DNA of 6,052 bases from an uncultured Sporolactobacillus sp. (GTDB lineage: Bacteria; Bacillota; Bacilli; Bacillales; Sporolactobacillaceae). Location: assembly GCA_900543345.1 (NCBI GenBank), contig UQRJ01000190.1, forward strand, positions 1-6,052, given 5' to 3'. This document shows positions 1 through 5,158 of the stretch, in pieces; position 1 is the first letter of the stretch; each line of letters starts with the position of its first letter. The position numbers and the translations under genes are program-made. Under the pieces are notes generated by a model. That model ran no database searches, was not told where the DNA came from, and was given only the letters and a program-made list of their open reading frames with translations.

Positions 1-49
1 ACGAGATGTCTTAGGGTCTCGTGGGCTCGGAGATGTGTATAAGAGACAG
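1..49 (+). other. Sequencing adapter (Nextera/P7 side), not genomic
   Basis: Positions 1-7 match the end of the Illumina P7 primer (ACGAGAT). Positions 8-15 are an 8-base index (GTCTTAGG), 16-30 are the Nextera Read 2 tail (GTCTCGTGGGCTCGG), and 31-49 are the 19-bp Tn5 mosaic end (AGATGTGTATAAGAGACAG). The match is exact throughout. This is library sequence left in the assembly, so genomic DNA begins at position 50 and the gene running off this end is cut artificially. Confidence 0.97.
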
Positions 50-188
50 ACAAAATGAGGCGGAGAATCGGCCAAACAAACAATAGAAAACATAACAGGA
101 AACCGACTGCTTTTATAGGAAAAGAGAGCCATGCCGTTTCCGACATTGTTCTCTGCCCTTCCAAAGAAAAATTTTTAGTGTCATTCAT
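50..188 (-). CDS. ABC transporter permease, N-terminal fragment (cut by contig end)
   Basis: An open frame starts at ATG 188 and runs without a stop for 46 codons to the adapter junction. It begins MNDTKNFSLEGQRTMSETAW. A short hydrophilic N-terminus is followed by one strongly hydrophobic stretch (about residues 27-46, ending FVWPILRLIL), as expected for the first membrane helix of a binding-protein-dependent transport permease of the ThiP/FbpB/PhnU type. It lies 18 bp after the solute-binding protein stop, in the same direction, where a permease is expected in such an operon. A purine-rich AAGGAAGG overlaps that stop, about 12 nt before ATG 188. An in-frame ATG at 146 with GGAAGGG upstream is an alternative start. 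The family call rests mostly on context and one helix, so it is moderate. The remaining permease domains and the ATPase should lie beyond the contig. Confidence 0.72.
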
Positions 189-206
189 CGTTCGATTCGG
201 CCTTCC

Positions 207-1223
207 TTATTTGCCGAACAAATCGGAGAATTTATTTTTATCGGCTGTTCTCGCCTGATTCAACGTTTTGATATCCGCACTCAGAACGTGAAGCTTATCA
301 ATGGTTTTCAAACCTTCCGGCGCTTTCACACCCTTGCGAATCGGTGTGTACCCGAGTTGAGCCGCCAGCTTCTGTCCCGTTTCCGACAGAACAAAGTCGA
401 CAAATGCTTCGGCCGCCCGTTTGTTTTTTGTACTTTTCATGATGCCGATCGGTTCGGTAATGACCGGCGAGCCTTCAGACGGATAAATGAGTTTGATCGG
501 CGACCCTTGCTTGACTGCGTTGGCAACGATATAATCGACAACCATGCCGTAAGCCTTGTCACCTGAAGCCACCGACTTCAGAACATCGCCGTTTCCTTGA
601 ACAACCGTCAACTTGTTTTTCTTCAAATTTTGATAGAATGACCATCCGAACTGCTGATCTCTCGTAAATATACCCAAATTATAAGCAGCGGCGCCGGAAT
701 ACAGCGGACTCGGCATAATCGACTGTCCCTTCGTCTTCGCATCGGTCAGGACTTTCCATGAAGTCGGCATGTGTTTCACCTTTTTCGTATTCACGGCCAG
801 TGCCGTCGCCATCACTTTCGTTCCAGTATAATAGCCGTCCGGATCGACCAGTTCTTTCGGAAAATCTTTCGCTTCTTTTGACTTATAGGATAAAAGAAGA
901 TGGTCGTCTTTAAGCGTTTCAAACGTAACGGCATCGGCAAGAAGCAACACATCGGCCTGCGTTTTCCCCGATTTCTTTTCTGCCTGGATCTTGCTCATCA
1001 CATCTTCAGTACCGGAACGAAAAACATTGACTTTCACGTCCGGATATCGCTTGTTAAAGGCCGCGACGAGCTTTTGCTCATCCGTATCCGGCTGCGATGT
1101 ATAAAATGTTAACGATCCGGACACCTTTTCGTTTTTCGACGAGCCGGACGAGCTGCCCTGTCCGCAGGCGGTCAGCATAGCAAGCAGCAGCAGCGGAACC
1201 ATTAAAGTTTTAATGATTTTCAA
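207..1223 (-). CDS. ABC transporter solute-binding lipoprotein, AfuA/FbpA/PhnS group (COG1840)
   Basis: A 338-residue extracytoplasmic binding protein that should deliver its ligand to the permease encoded just downstream. The N-terminus is a lipoprotein signal (MKIIKTLMVPLLLLAML) with lipobox LTAC and lipidated Cys20, then a Ser/Gly-rich linker. The mature protein opens with the family signature LTFYTSQPDTDEQKLVAAF and continues with ADVLLLADAVTFETL, DGYYTGTKVMATALAVNT and SPLYSGAAAY. These are typical of periplasmic-binding-protein type 2 proteins annotated variously for Fe3+, 2-aminoethylphosphonate or hexose phosphate. I do not see an obvious FbpA-type paired-tyrosine iron site. The start is TTG 1223, because AAGGAGG at 1233-1239 lies 9 nt upstream; the in-frame ATG at 1202 is 30 nt from that site. 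The first 14 bp overlap the end of surE. The ligand is not certain: a phospho-organic compound is inferred from the SurE and TIM-barrel neighbours. Confidence 0.9.
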   Translation of the reverse strand: MKIIKTLMVPLLLLAMLTACGQGSSSGSSKNEKVSGSLTFYTSQPDTDEQKLVAAFNKRYPDVKVNVFRSGTEDVMSKIQAEKKSGKTQADVLLLADAVTFETLKDDHLLLSYKSKEAKDFPKELVDPDGYYTGTKVMATALAVNTKKVKHMPTSWKVLTDAKTKGQSIMPSPLYSGAAAYNLGIFTRDQQFGWSFYQNLKKNKLTVVQGNGDVLKSVASGDKAYGMVVDYIVANAVKQGSPIKLIYPSEGSPVITEPIGIMKSTKNKRAAEAFVDFVLSETGQKLAAQLGYTPIRKGVKAPEGLKTIDKLHVLSADIKTLNQARTADKNKFSDLFGK

Positions 1224-2016
1224 CGTTCGTTTCCTCCTTCGCTCCGTTAAATTCTCGGAACCAGTGATCGATCTGATTTAATTTTCGTTTCTGATTTTTT
1301 TGTAATTCGACCGGCGTGACGGTCACATAGCCATTCCTCAATGACATAAAATCCGAACCCTTCTTCACATCGTCAAGCTGCTGATAATTGTCTTTTAGCC
1401 AGTAGTACACATTGCCATACGGATCGTTCATGCCGACATAATGATAACGCGACACCGACAAGTCAAGGGGCGCGACCTTTATGCCTCGGCAACATTCCCG
1501 CGTTGTATACGGCAGATTAATATTCAAGAAAACGCCCTTTGGAATCACATTCTGTAAGATAATCTCACTGATCTCGTAAACCAATTGCTGAACCATCTGA
1601 AAATTGATAGTCTGCCTATTTAGCGAGCACAGCGACAGCGCGACTGACGGAATGCCGTATAACGTCGCCTCGGCCGCCGAAGCAATCGTTCCCGAATAAT
1701 ACAAATCCCGGCCGAGATTCGGCCCAAGATTGATCCCGGAAAAAACGATATCGGGTTTTTGCTTTACCAGTACTTCGATACCGAGCTTCACACAGTCGGC
1801 CGGCGTACCATTCACTGTCCATGTCGGTACATTCGCCGGAAAAATATTCAGACGTGTCGCTTTGACCGGATAACGCAGCGTAATTGAATGGCTGACTGCA
1901 TTTCTTTCCTGATCCGGGCACACGACAAAAACATCTCCGAGATGGCCGAGTACGGTCACTAATGCCTCTACTCCCGGCGCAAAGATCCCGTCGTCATTGG
2001 AAACGAGTATTCTCAA
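1210..2016 (-). CDS. surE: 5'/3'-nucleotidase SurE (acid phosphatase family)
   Basis: SurE removes phosphate from nucleoside 5'- and 3'-monophosphates and some other phosphate esters in the cytoplasm, using a divalent metal. The protein is 268 residues from TTG 2016, close to the family's usual 250-265. Visible motifs are RILVSNDDG with metal ligands D8 and D9, GTPADCVKLG (70-79), and SGINLGPNLG with N96, followed by YYSGTIASAAEATLYGIPS. The usual metal-binding Ser39 (E. coli RSGAS) is Asn39 here (RNAVS). I chose TTG 2016 because it places the conserved NDDG at the normal distance from the N-terminus and has AAGGGA about 9 nt upstream. ATG 2034 would add six residues and has no ribosome site. 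The start overlaps the TIM-barrel gene by 23 bp, and the end overlaps the binding-protein gene by 14 bp. Linkage to an importer suggests a role in processing an imported phosphate ester (inference). Confidence 0.93.
   Translation of the reverse strand: MRILVSNDDGIFAPGVEALVTVLGHLGDVFVVCPDQERNAVSHSITLRYPVKATRLNIFPANVPTWTVNGTPADCVKLGIEVLVKQKPDIVFSGINLGPNLGRDLYYSGTIASAAEATLYGIPSVALSLCSLNRQTINFQMVQQLVYEISEIILQNVIPKGVFLNINLPYTTRECCRGIKVAPLDLSVSRYHYVGMNDPYGNVYYWLKDNYQQLDDVKKGSDFMSLRNGYVTVTPVELQKNQKRKLNQIDHWFREFNGAKEETNVENH
1233..1239 (-). promoter_or_regulatory. Ribosome binding site that fixes the TTG start of the binding protein
   Basis: On the minus strand this reads AAGGAGG, a perfect Shine-Dalgarno, 9 nt before TTG 1223. 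It sits inside the last codons of surE, so the binding protein has its own strong initiation site within the upstream gene. Confidence 0.8.
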
Positions 2017-2794
2017 TCCAGCTCTTCCCTTCATCGTCGATTTGCCGCAAGTAGGCGAGATCGGTCTGTAGCACAACATGAGACGGGTCGGCATCTAACC
2101 CTTCCAGAACCATCGGCACACCTGTCGATCGAAGTCGCGGCAACAGCGACGGAAGCGGTAATTGTCCTTTCCCCAATGGGACATGGCAGCGGGCGGCCGT
2201 TGAATCACTGACATGAATCTTATTGATTCTGCTTGTCCGTTTCATATCGTTCAGAATATCTTCATTCAAAGGGACATGCGCGATGTCGAAGGTTGTCCCG
2301 ACCGACGGTGGCAATTCGCCTAATAATTGATTGATTGCTTCCGGTGTCGTCATAAATTCCTTGGGAATACGTTCCATCAGTTCGACGGATAGCGTCACAT
2401 GAAGCGTCTCCGCCAATCCGGCAAGTTCGCCGAGAATAGCCGTTAACGTGCGAAACGGCCTCTCCCGGCAGGCAGGGACGCTCAGCCGGCCGGGATGAAC
2501 GGTCACACTGGTCGCACCGATTCGAGCGGCTAATCTGATTGATTTTTCAACTTCACGCATCGATTGGTAACGAATAGCCTCATTTAACGCGCATAAATTC
2601 AAATCCCAACTGGCGGCATGAAGCATTAATTTCTGGTGATAACGCCGGCCGGTTTCCACAATGGCCGATACGTCCGTGCGATAGCGCCAGACCTGTTCGG
2701 CCCAAACTTCCACCCCCTCAAATCCATAGTGATCGGCAATCGCGATCACCCTATCAACTTCATCCGCCCAGCAAAGTGTAGATGATAGATACAT
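1994..2794 (-). CDS. Sugar phosphate isomerase/epimerase-like TIM-barrel protein (AP endonuclease family 2 fold)
   Basis: A 266-residue protein of the xylose-isomerase-like TIM-barrel superfamily, whose members include sugar isomerases, epimerases and endonuclease IV. The start MYLSSTLCW matches the usual first strand of these proteins. Candidate metal or active-site residues follow the family order: H59 (LHAASWDLN), H100 (VHPG), E138 (SVELM), D170 and H173 (TFDIAHV), H194 and D197 (IHVSD), H204 with the glycines of HVPLGKGQ, and E231 (VLEG). The length fits a single barrel. ATG 2794 is preferred to the in-frame ATG 2809 because AGAGG lies about 7 nt before it and nothing good precedes 2809; a TGA directly precedes ATG 2809, so the frame extends no further. 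It is first in the operon and overlaps surE by 23 bp. The substrate cannot be read from sequence; a sugar or polyol released from an imported phosphate ester is a guess. Confidence 0.88.
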   Translation of the reverse strand: MYLSSTLCWADEVDRVIAIADHYGFEGVEVWAEQVWRYRTDVSAIVETGRRYHQKLMLHAASWDLNLCALNEAIRYQSMREVEKSIRLAARIGATSVTVHPGRLSVPACRERPFRTLTAILGELAGLAETLHVTLSVELMERIPKEFMTTPEAINQLLGELPPSVGTTFDIAHVPLNEDILNDMKRTSRINKIHVSDSTAARCHVPLGKGQLPLPSLLPRLRSTGVPMVLEGLDADPSHVVLQTDLAYLRQIDDEGKSWIENTRFQ

Positions 2795-2852
2795 CGAAAC
2801 GCCTCTCATTCAATTCCAGCCGCAGATTTAGCAGAAAAGATTTGTCGAGCAA
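2760..2852 (-). CDS. Possible 30-codon upstream reading frame overlapping the TIM-barrel start
   Basis: A frame starts at TTG 2852 with the perfect AAAGGAGG at 2863-2870, 10 nt upstream, and ends at TGA 2760-2762, inside the TIM-barrel gene. It is in a different frame and would read MLDKSFLLNLRLELNERRFD and ten more residues. A second TTG at 2857 (5 nt from the same site) would give a 9-codon peptide, MGCSTNLFC. The strongest ribosome site in this leader therefore does not serve the TIM-barrel start, which is about 70 nt further on. Either frame could couple or attenuate translation. I do not recognise either peptide, and it may be only a fortuitous frame. Confidence 0.35.
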   Translation of the reverse strand: MLDKSFLLNLRLELNERRFDVSIIYTLLGG

Positions 2853-2862
2853 CCCAATTTTT

Positions 2863-2870
2863 CCTCCTTT
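2863..2870 (-). promoter_or_regulatory. Perfect Shine-Dalgarno with no full-length gene behind it
   Basis: The minus strand reads AAAGGAGG. In the next 20 nt the only start codons are TTG 2857 and TTG 2852, which open reading frames of 9 and 30 codons. It lies about 70 nt before the preferred start of the TIM-barrel gene. Confidence 0.6.
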
Positions 2871-2899
2871 GATGCTCATATTTCTCACTTATTATGGTA

Positions 2900-2918
2900 A
2901 CCGTGAAAAATTAACGGT
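2900..2918. repeat. Short inverted repeat just downstream of the operon promoter
   Basis: The arms ACCGT (2900-2904) and ACGGT (2914-2918) flank a 9-bp AT-rich centre. With the promoter at 2931-2958, transcription would begin near 2924, so the repeat would cover roughly +6 to +24. It could be a repressor operator or a small hairpin in the 5' leader. The arms are only 5 bp, so support is limited. Confidence 0.35.
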
Positions 2919-2930
2919 AATTAAAGCAAA

Positions 2931-2958
2931 ATCATAGTTGGTGTTTCATTTTTGTAAA
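2931..2958 (-). promoter_or_regulatory. Sigma-A promoter for the TIM-barrel/surE/ABC operon
   Basis: On the minus strand a -35 box TTTACA (2953-2958, 5 of 6 consensus bases) and a -10 box TATGAT (2931-2936, 5 of 6) are separated by 16 bp. The predicted start of transcription is near 2924, giving a leader of about 130 nt before the TIM-barrel start. It is the best minus-strand promoter I found upstream of the operon. Confidence 0.65.
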
Positions 2959-2982
2959 TCGTTGATTGGACTGATTAATTAT

Positions 2983-2997
2983 TATTTTCTGATTATT
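2983..2997. promoter_or_regulatory. CodY-like box between the divergent transcription units
   Basis: TATTTTCTGATTATT matches 12 of 15 positions of the CodY consensus AATTTTCWGAAAATT, including the whole TTTTCTGA core. It lies about 25 bp upstream of the operon -35 box and about 40 bp upstream of a weak plus-strand promoter candidate. CodY represses amino acid transport and metabolism genes in Bacillales. The surrounding DNA is very AT-rich, so a chance match is possible. Confidence 0.35.
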
Positions 2998-3038
2998 ATT
3001 GTAAAAATGTTTTCAGACGGCCTTTTTTGCTATTGTCT

Positions 3039-3066
3039 TTGTTTCGGTGTCATCAAAAAATATGAA
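3039..3066 (+). promoter_or_regulatory. Weak candidate promoter for the YveA-like permease
   Basis: TTGTTT (3039-3044) and TATGAA (3061-3066) are separated by 16 bp, with 3 and 4 of 6 consensus matches. If real, transcription starts near 3073 and the permease mRNA has a leader of about 280 nt that includes both hairpins at 3165-3271. No better plus-strand promoter was found between 2960 and 3353. Confidence 0.28.
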
Positions 3067-3164
3067 TTAAATGTTAAAAATTTACCATTGCTTCACACTC
3101 GCTGAACAAGCCGAGTACTTTCGGTAAAAAAATTTTTCTGATCCGATCTGGGGGAAGGCAAAAC

Positions 3165-3271
3165 GTTAGCAAGCCGGCGCATGATTCGTGCAGACCGGCG
3201 CTAGCCTCGTTATTTAGCAGCAGATTAGGTCATGACTACCCGAAAAAAGGCCATGTATTGGCGCTGCTAAA
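3165..3271 (+). ncRNA. Unassigned structured leader with two strong hairpins upstream of the YveA-like permease
   Basis: Hairpin one: GTTAGC (3165-3170), a two-A bulge, and GCCGG (3173-3177) pair with CCGGC (3195-3199) and GCTAGC (3200-3205), giving 11 pairs (one G-U) and a 17-nt apex. Hairpin two: TTTAGCAGC (3213-3221) pairs perfectly with GCTGCTAAA (3263-3271) around a 41-nt interior that contains the palindrome GTCATGAC. A purine-rich GGGGGAAGG precedes hairpin one. No long T-run follows, so these are not simple terminators. I compared by memory with T-box, lysine, SAM, TPP, FMN, cobalamin, c-di-AMP, c-di-GMP, M-box and THF consensus features and found no convincing match. It may be a regulatory leader or a remnant of another element. 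Confidence 0.4.
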
Positions 3272-3303
3272 CAGTCTCAGGTGTAAAATCGCAACATTTT
3301 ATG

Positions 3304-3340
3304 TTAATCTGAATTTAATCTGGTTTATCTATTCAATCTA
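3304..3340 (+). repeat. Tandem AATCT-type direct repeats just before the permease ribosome site
   Basis: TTAATCTG occurs exactly at 3304-3311 and 3315-3322, 11 bp apart (one helical turn). Weaker copies follow: TTATCTA (3325-3331) and TCAATCTA (3333-3340). The array ends at the ribosome binding region. Such phased repeats can be protein binding sites on DNA or RNA; no known operator is recognised. Confidence 0.45.
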
Positions 3341-3345
3341 GGAAA

Positions 3346-3352
3346 GGTGATC
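3346..3352 (+). promoter_or_regulatory. Ribosome binding site of the YveA-like permease
   Basis: GGTGATC pairs with the extreme 3' end of 16S rRNA (the GGTGATC part of AAGGAGGTGATC). It lies directly before two consecutive TTG codons at 3354 and 3357, and the alignment suits initiation at either. It supports a TTG start. Confidence 0.55.
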
Positions 3353-3353
3353 G

Positions 3354-4937
3354 TTGTTGCCTGTTCGGGGAAAGTTTAAACGTGAAATTACATTATCCGA
3401 CATGACCTTTATCGGGTTGGGTTCAATGTTTGGTTCAGGATGGTTGTTTTCTTCCAGCCAGGTGGCGGCTATGGCCGGGCCGGCGGGGATTATTTCCTGG
3501 CTCGTCGGCGGAATCGCGATTTTATTGCTCGGTCTGGTATTTGCCGAACTCGGGGCGGCCCTGCCGAGAGCCGGCGGGATTGTCCGTTATCCGGCCTATT
3601 CGCACGGGCCAATTATTGGCTACTTGATGGGATTCGTGAACCTGGTTGCTTTTACCAGCCTGACATCGATTGAAGTGGAAGCCGCCCGCCAGTATGCAAC
3701 GTCTTGGATCCCGGCGCTGACGCGGGCGCACTCTACCCTACCGACCCTATTTGGTTGGCTGTTTCAACTGGCGCTGCTGTTGCTTTTTTTCGTACTCAAT
3801 TATTGGAGCGTGAAAGTGTTCGCCAAATCCAATACAGTGATCACGTTGTTCAAATGGATTGTACCGACATTGGTGATTATTTTGCTATTGACCAGACTGA
3901 AGCCGGCGAATTTCACGGCGGAAGGTTTTGCGCCGTTCGGTTTCTCCGGTATCCAGCACGCCATCTCTTCCGGAGGCGTTATGTTCGCCTATCTCGGCCT
4001 GACGCCTATTTTATCCGCGGCCGGCGAAACCAAAAATCCGAAACGGACCATCCCGCTGGCGTTGATTCTGTCGGCAGCACTCTCGACCATTGTCTACATT
4101 CTGTTGCAGGTCACATTTATCGGTTCGCTGCCGGCGCCCGTCCTCTCGTCGGGATGGGGCGGCATCTCGCCATACTTCCGTCTGCCGTTTCGTGACTTGG
4201 CAATCATGCTCGGCTTCGGCTGGTTTGCGGCCATTATTGTGATTGACGCTGTTATTTCGCCGACCGGTGCCGGCAATATCTTCTTTTCCTCCTCGCCGCG
4301 CGTCGTATATGCCTGGGCCAAAAGCGGGACATTATTTAAAATTTTTACCCGCATTGACTGGAAATCAGGAGTACCCCGCCCGGCTCTCTGGCTATCTTTC
4401 GCCCTGTGCGTCTTCTGGACATTGCCATTCCCATCATGGGAGGTAATGGTCAACGTCGTTTCCGCCTCGCTGATTCTGAGCTATGCCGTCGCCCCCATCG
4501 CGGCGGCCGCTTTTCGCCGCAGCGCCCCCGATCTGGCGCGGCCGTTTTATTTAAAGGGATTGGCGATTATCGGCCCGCTTGCCTTCATCATCGCCTCTCT
4601 TGTTGCCTACTGGTCGGGATGGAAAACCATTTCCTGGCTGCTTGGATTGCAGATTCTAATGTATGTGATTTATCTGTGCTGCCGGAAGATCGTCCCGACG
4701 GATCGAGTCGGTTTCGCGCAACAAGTGAAATCCTCCCTTTGGTTAATTTTCTACTACGTCGCCATGCTCTTCGTTTCCTTTTTCGGTACATTCGGCGGCA
4801 ACGGCCTGCTCGCCCAGCCATGGGACCTCCTGTCGATCACCGCCGCTTCGCTGATCGCTTATTACTGGGCGGCCGCTACCTGCCTGCCAAAAGCGGAATT
4901 CGACGCTGCCGATGAAGAAGCAGCGGCAGAAAAGTAA
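3354..4937 (+). CDS. yveA: APC-family amino acid permease, probable aspartate-proton symporter (YveA-like)
   Basis: A 527-residue polytopic inner-membrane protein with roughly 12-14 hydrophobic segments. It resembles what I recall of Bacillus subtilis YveA (about 520 residues, proton-coupled L-aspartate uptake) over its full length. Shared landmarks are the unwound first helix GLGSMFGSGW (21-30), AELGAALPRAGGIVRYP, the FFVLNYWSVKVFAKSN region, FAPFGFSGIQ, GETKNPKRTIPLALI (from G224), LWLSFALCVFWTLPFPSW, and YLKGLAIIGPL with YWSGWKTISWLLG. The charged C-terminal tail (DAADEEAAAEK) is slightly longer. Translation starts at TTG 3354 or the adjacent TTG 3357; no ATG fits near the ribosome site. 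It is transcribed alone, after a 544-bp divergent region with a structured leader, and no clear intrinsic terminator follows. Aspartate/glutamate specificity is inferred from the resemblance and has not been tested. Confidence 0.9.
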   Translation: MLPVRGKFKREITLSDMTFIGLGSMFGSGWLFSSSQVAAMAGPAGIISWLVGGIAILLLGLVFAELGAALPRAGGIVRYPAYSHGPIIGYLMGFVNLVAFTSLTSIEVEAARQYATSWIPALTRAHSTLPTLFGWLFQLALLLLFFVLNYWSVKVFAKSNTVITLFKWIVPTLVIILLLTRLKPANFTAEGFAPFGFSGIQHAISSGGVMFAYLGLTPILSAAGETKNPKRTIPLALILSAALSTIVYILLQVTFIGSLPAPVLSSGWGGISPYFRLPFRDLAIMLGFGWFAAIIVIDAVISPTGAGNIFFSSSPRVVYAWAKSGTLFKIFTRIDWKSGVPRPALWLSFALCVFWTLPFPSWEVMVNVVSASLILSYAVAPIAAAAFRRSAPDLARPFYLKGLAIIGPLAFIIASLVAYWSGWKTISWLLGLQILMYVIYLCCRKIVPTDRVGFAQQVKSSLWLIFYYVAMLFVSFFGTFGGNGLLAQPWDLLSITAASLIAYYWAAATCLPKAEFDAADEEAAAEK

Positions 4938-5123
4938 CGTTATTGACAGACGAAACGGAACCCTGGGCAGCGATACGTAGGGGAACATACTTAGCGGAAA
5001 GTTTAAATTTTACTGATCCAAACGTTTCAGCCGGACTTATCTTTGCCTGCTTTTCGCAAACAGCCTTTGCCGAATAGTCGTGAGCCCCCGATTGATTTAA
5101 CCTAGTTCCTGGGGACAAGGCTC
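4938..5123. other. Gap after the permease: hairpins but no terminator or gene
   Basis: No credible coding frame is seen on either strand. TTTGC (5042-5046), GCAAA (5056-5060) and TTTGC (5066-5070) can form two mutually exclusive hairpins; the second extends to TTCGCAAA/TTTGC-C-GAA (5053-5074). GAGCC (5082-5086) pairs with GGCTC (5119-5123), with CCC/GGG nested inside, ending one base before the next promoter's -35. None is followed by a T-run, so read-through from the permease is possible. Confidence 0.5.
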
Positions 5124-5152
5124 TGGAAAAATGCCGGATGGTAGTATATAAT
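5124..5152 (+). promoter_or_regulatory. Sigma-A promoter for the T-box/brnQ unit
   Basis: TGGAAA (5124-5129, 4 of 6) and a perfect TATAAT (5147-5152) are 17 bp apart. Transcription should start near 5159, just before the first T-box elements. Confidence 0.75.
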
Positions 5153-5158
5153 TGATTC

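Noticed and set aside
55..258. Plus-strand open frame of 67 codons at the left end
   Set aside because: It is antisense to the permease start and the end of the binding-protein gene, both well supported. It has no ribosome site and no recognisable protein features.
1210..2094. Longer SurE frame starting at ATG 2094
   Set aside because: It would add 26 residues before NDDG that lack family similarity and overlap the TIM-barrel gene by 101 bp. TTG 2016 restores the usual SurE N-terminus.
3125..3145. AAAAAAATTTTT tract as an intrinsic terminator
   Set aside because: No GC-rich stem of adequate length directly precedes a T-run on either strand, and it lies within the presumed permease leader.
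3120..3300. c-di-AMP, TPP, FMN or M-box riboswitch before the permease
   Set aside because: Fragments such as CTGATC, GGGGGAA or GCTAGCCTCGTTA resemble pieces of these classes, but the conserved elements do not occur in the right order or pairing.
3704..4915. Several open frames in other phases within the permease gene, on both strands
   Set aside because: They are shadows of the GC-rich permease frame, rich in Arg/His/Gly/Pro, without start signals.
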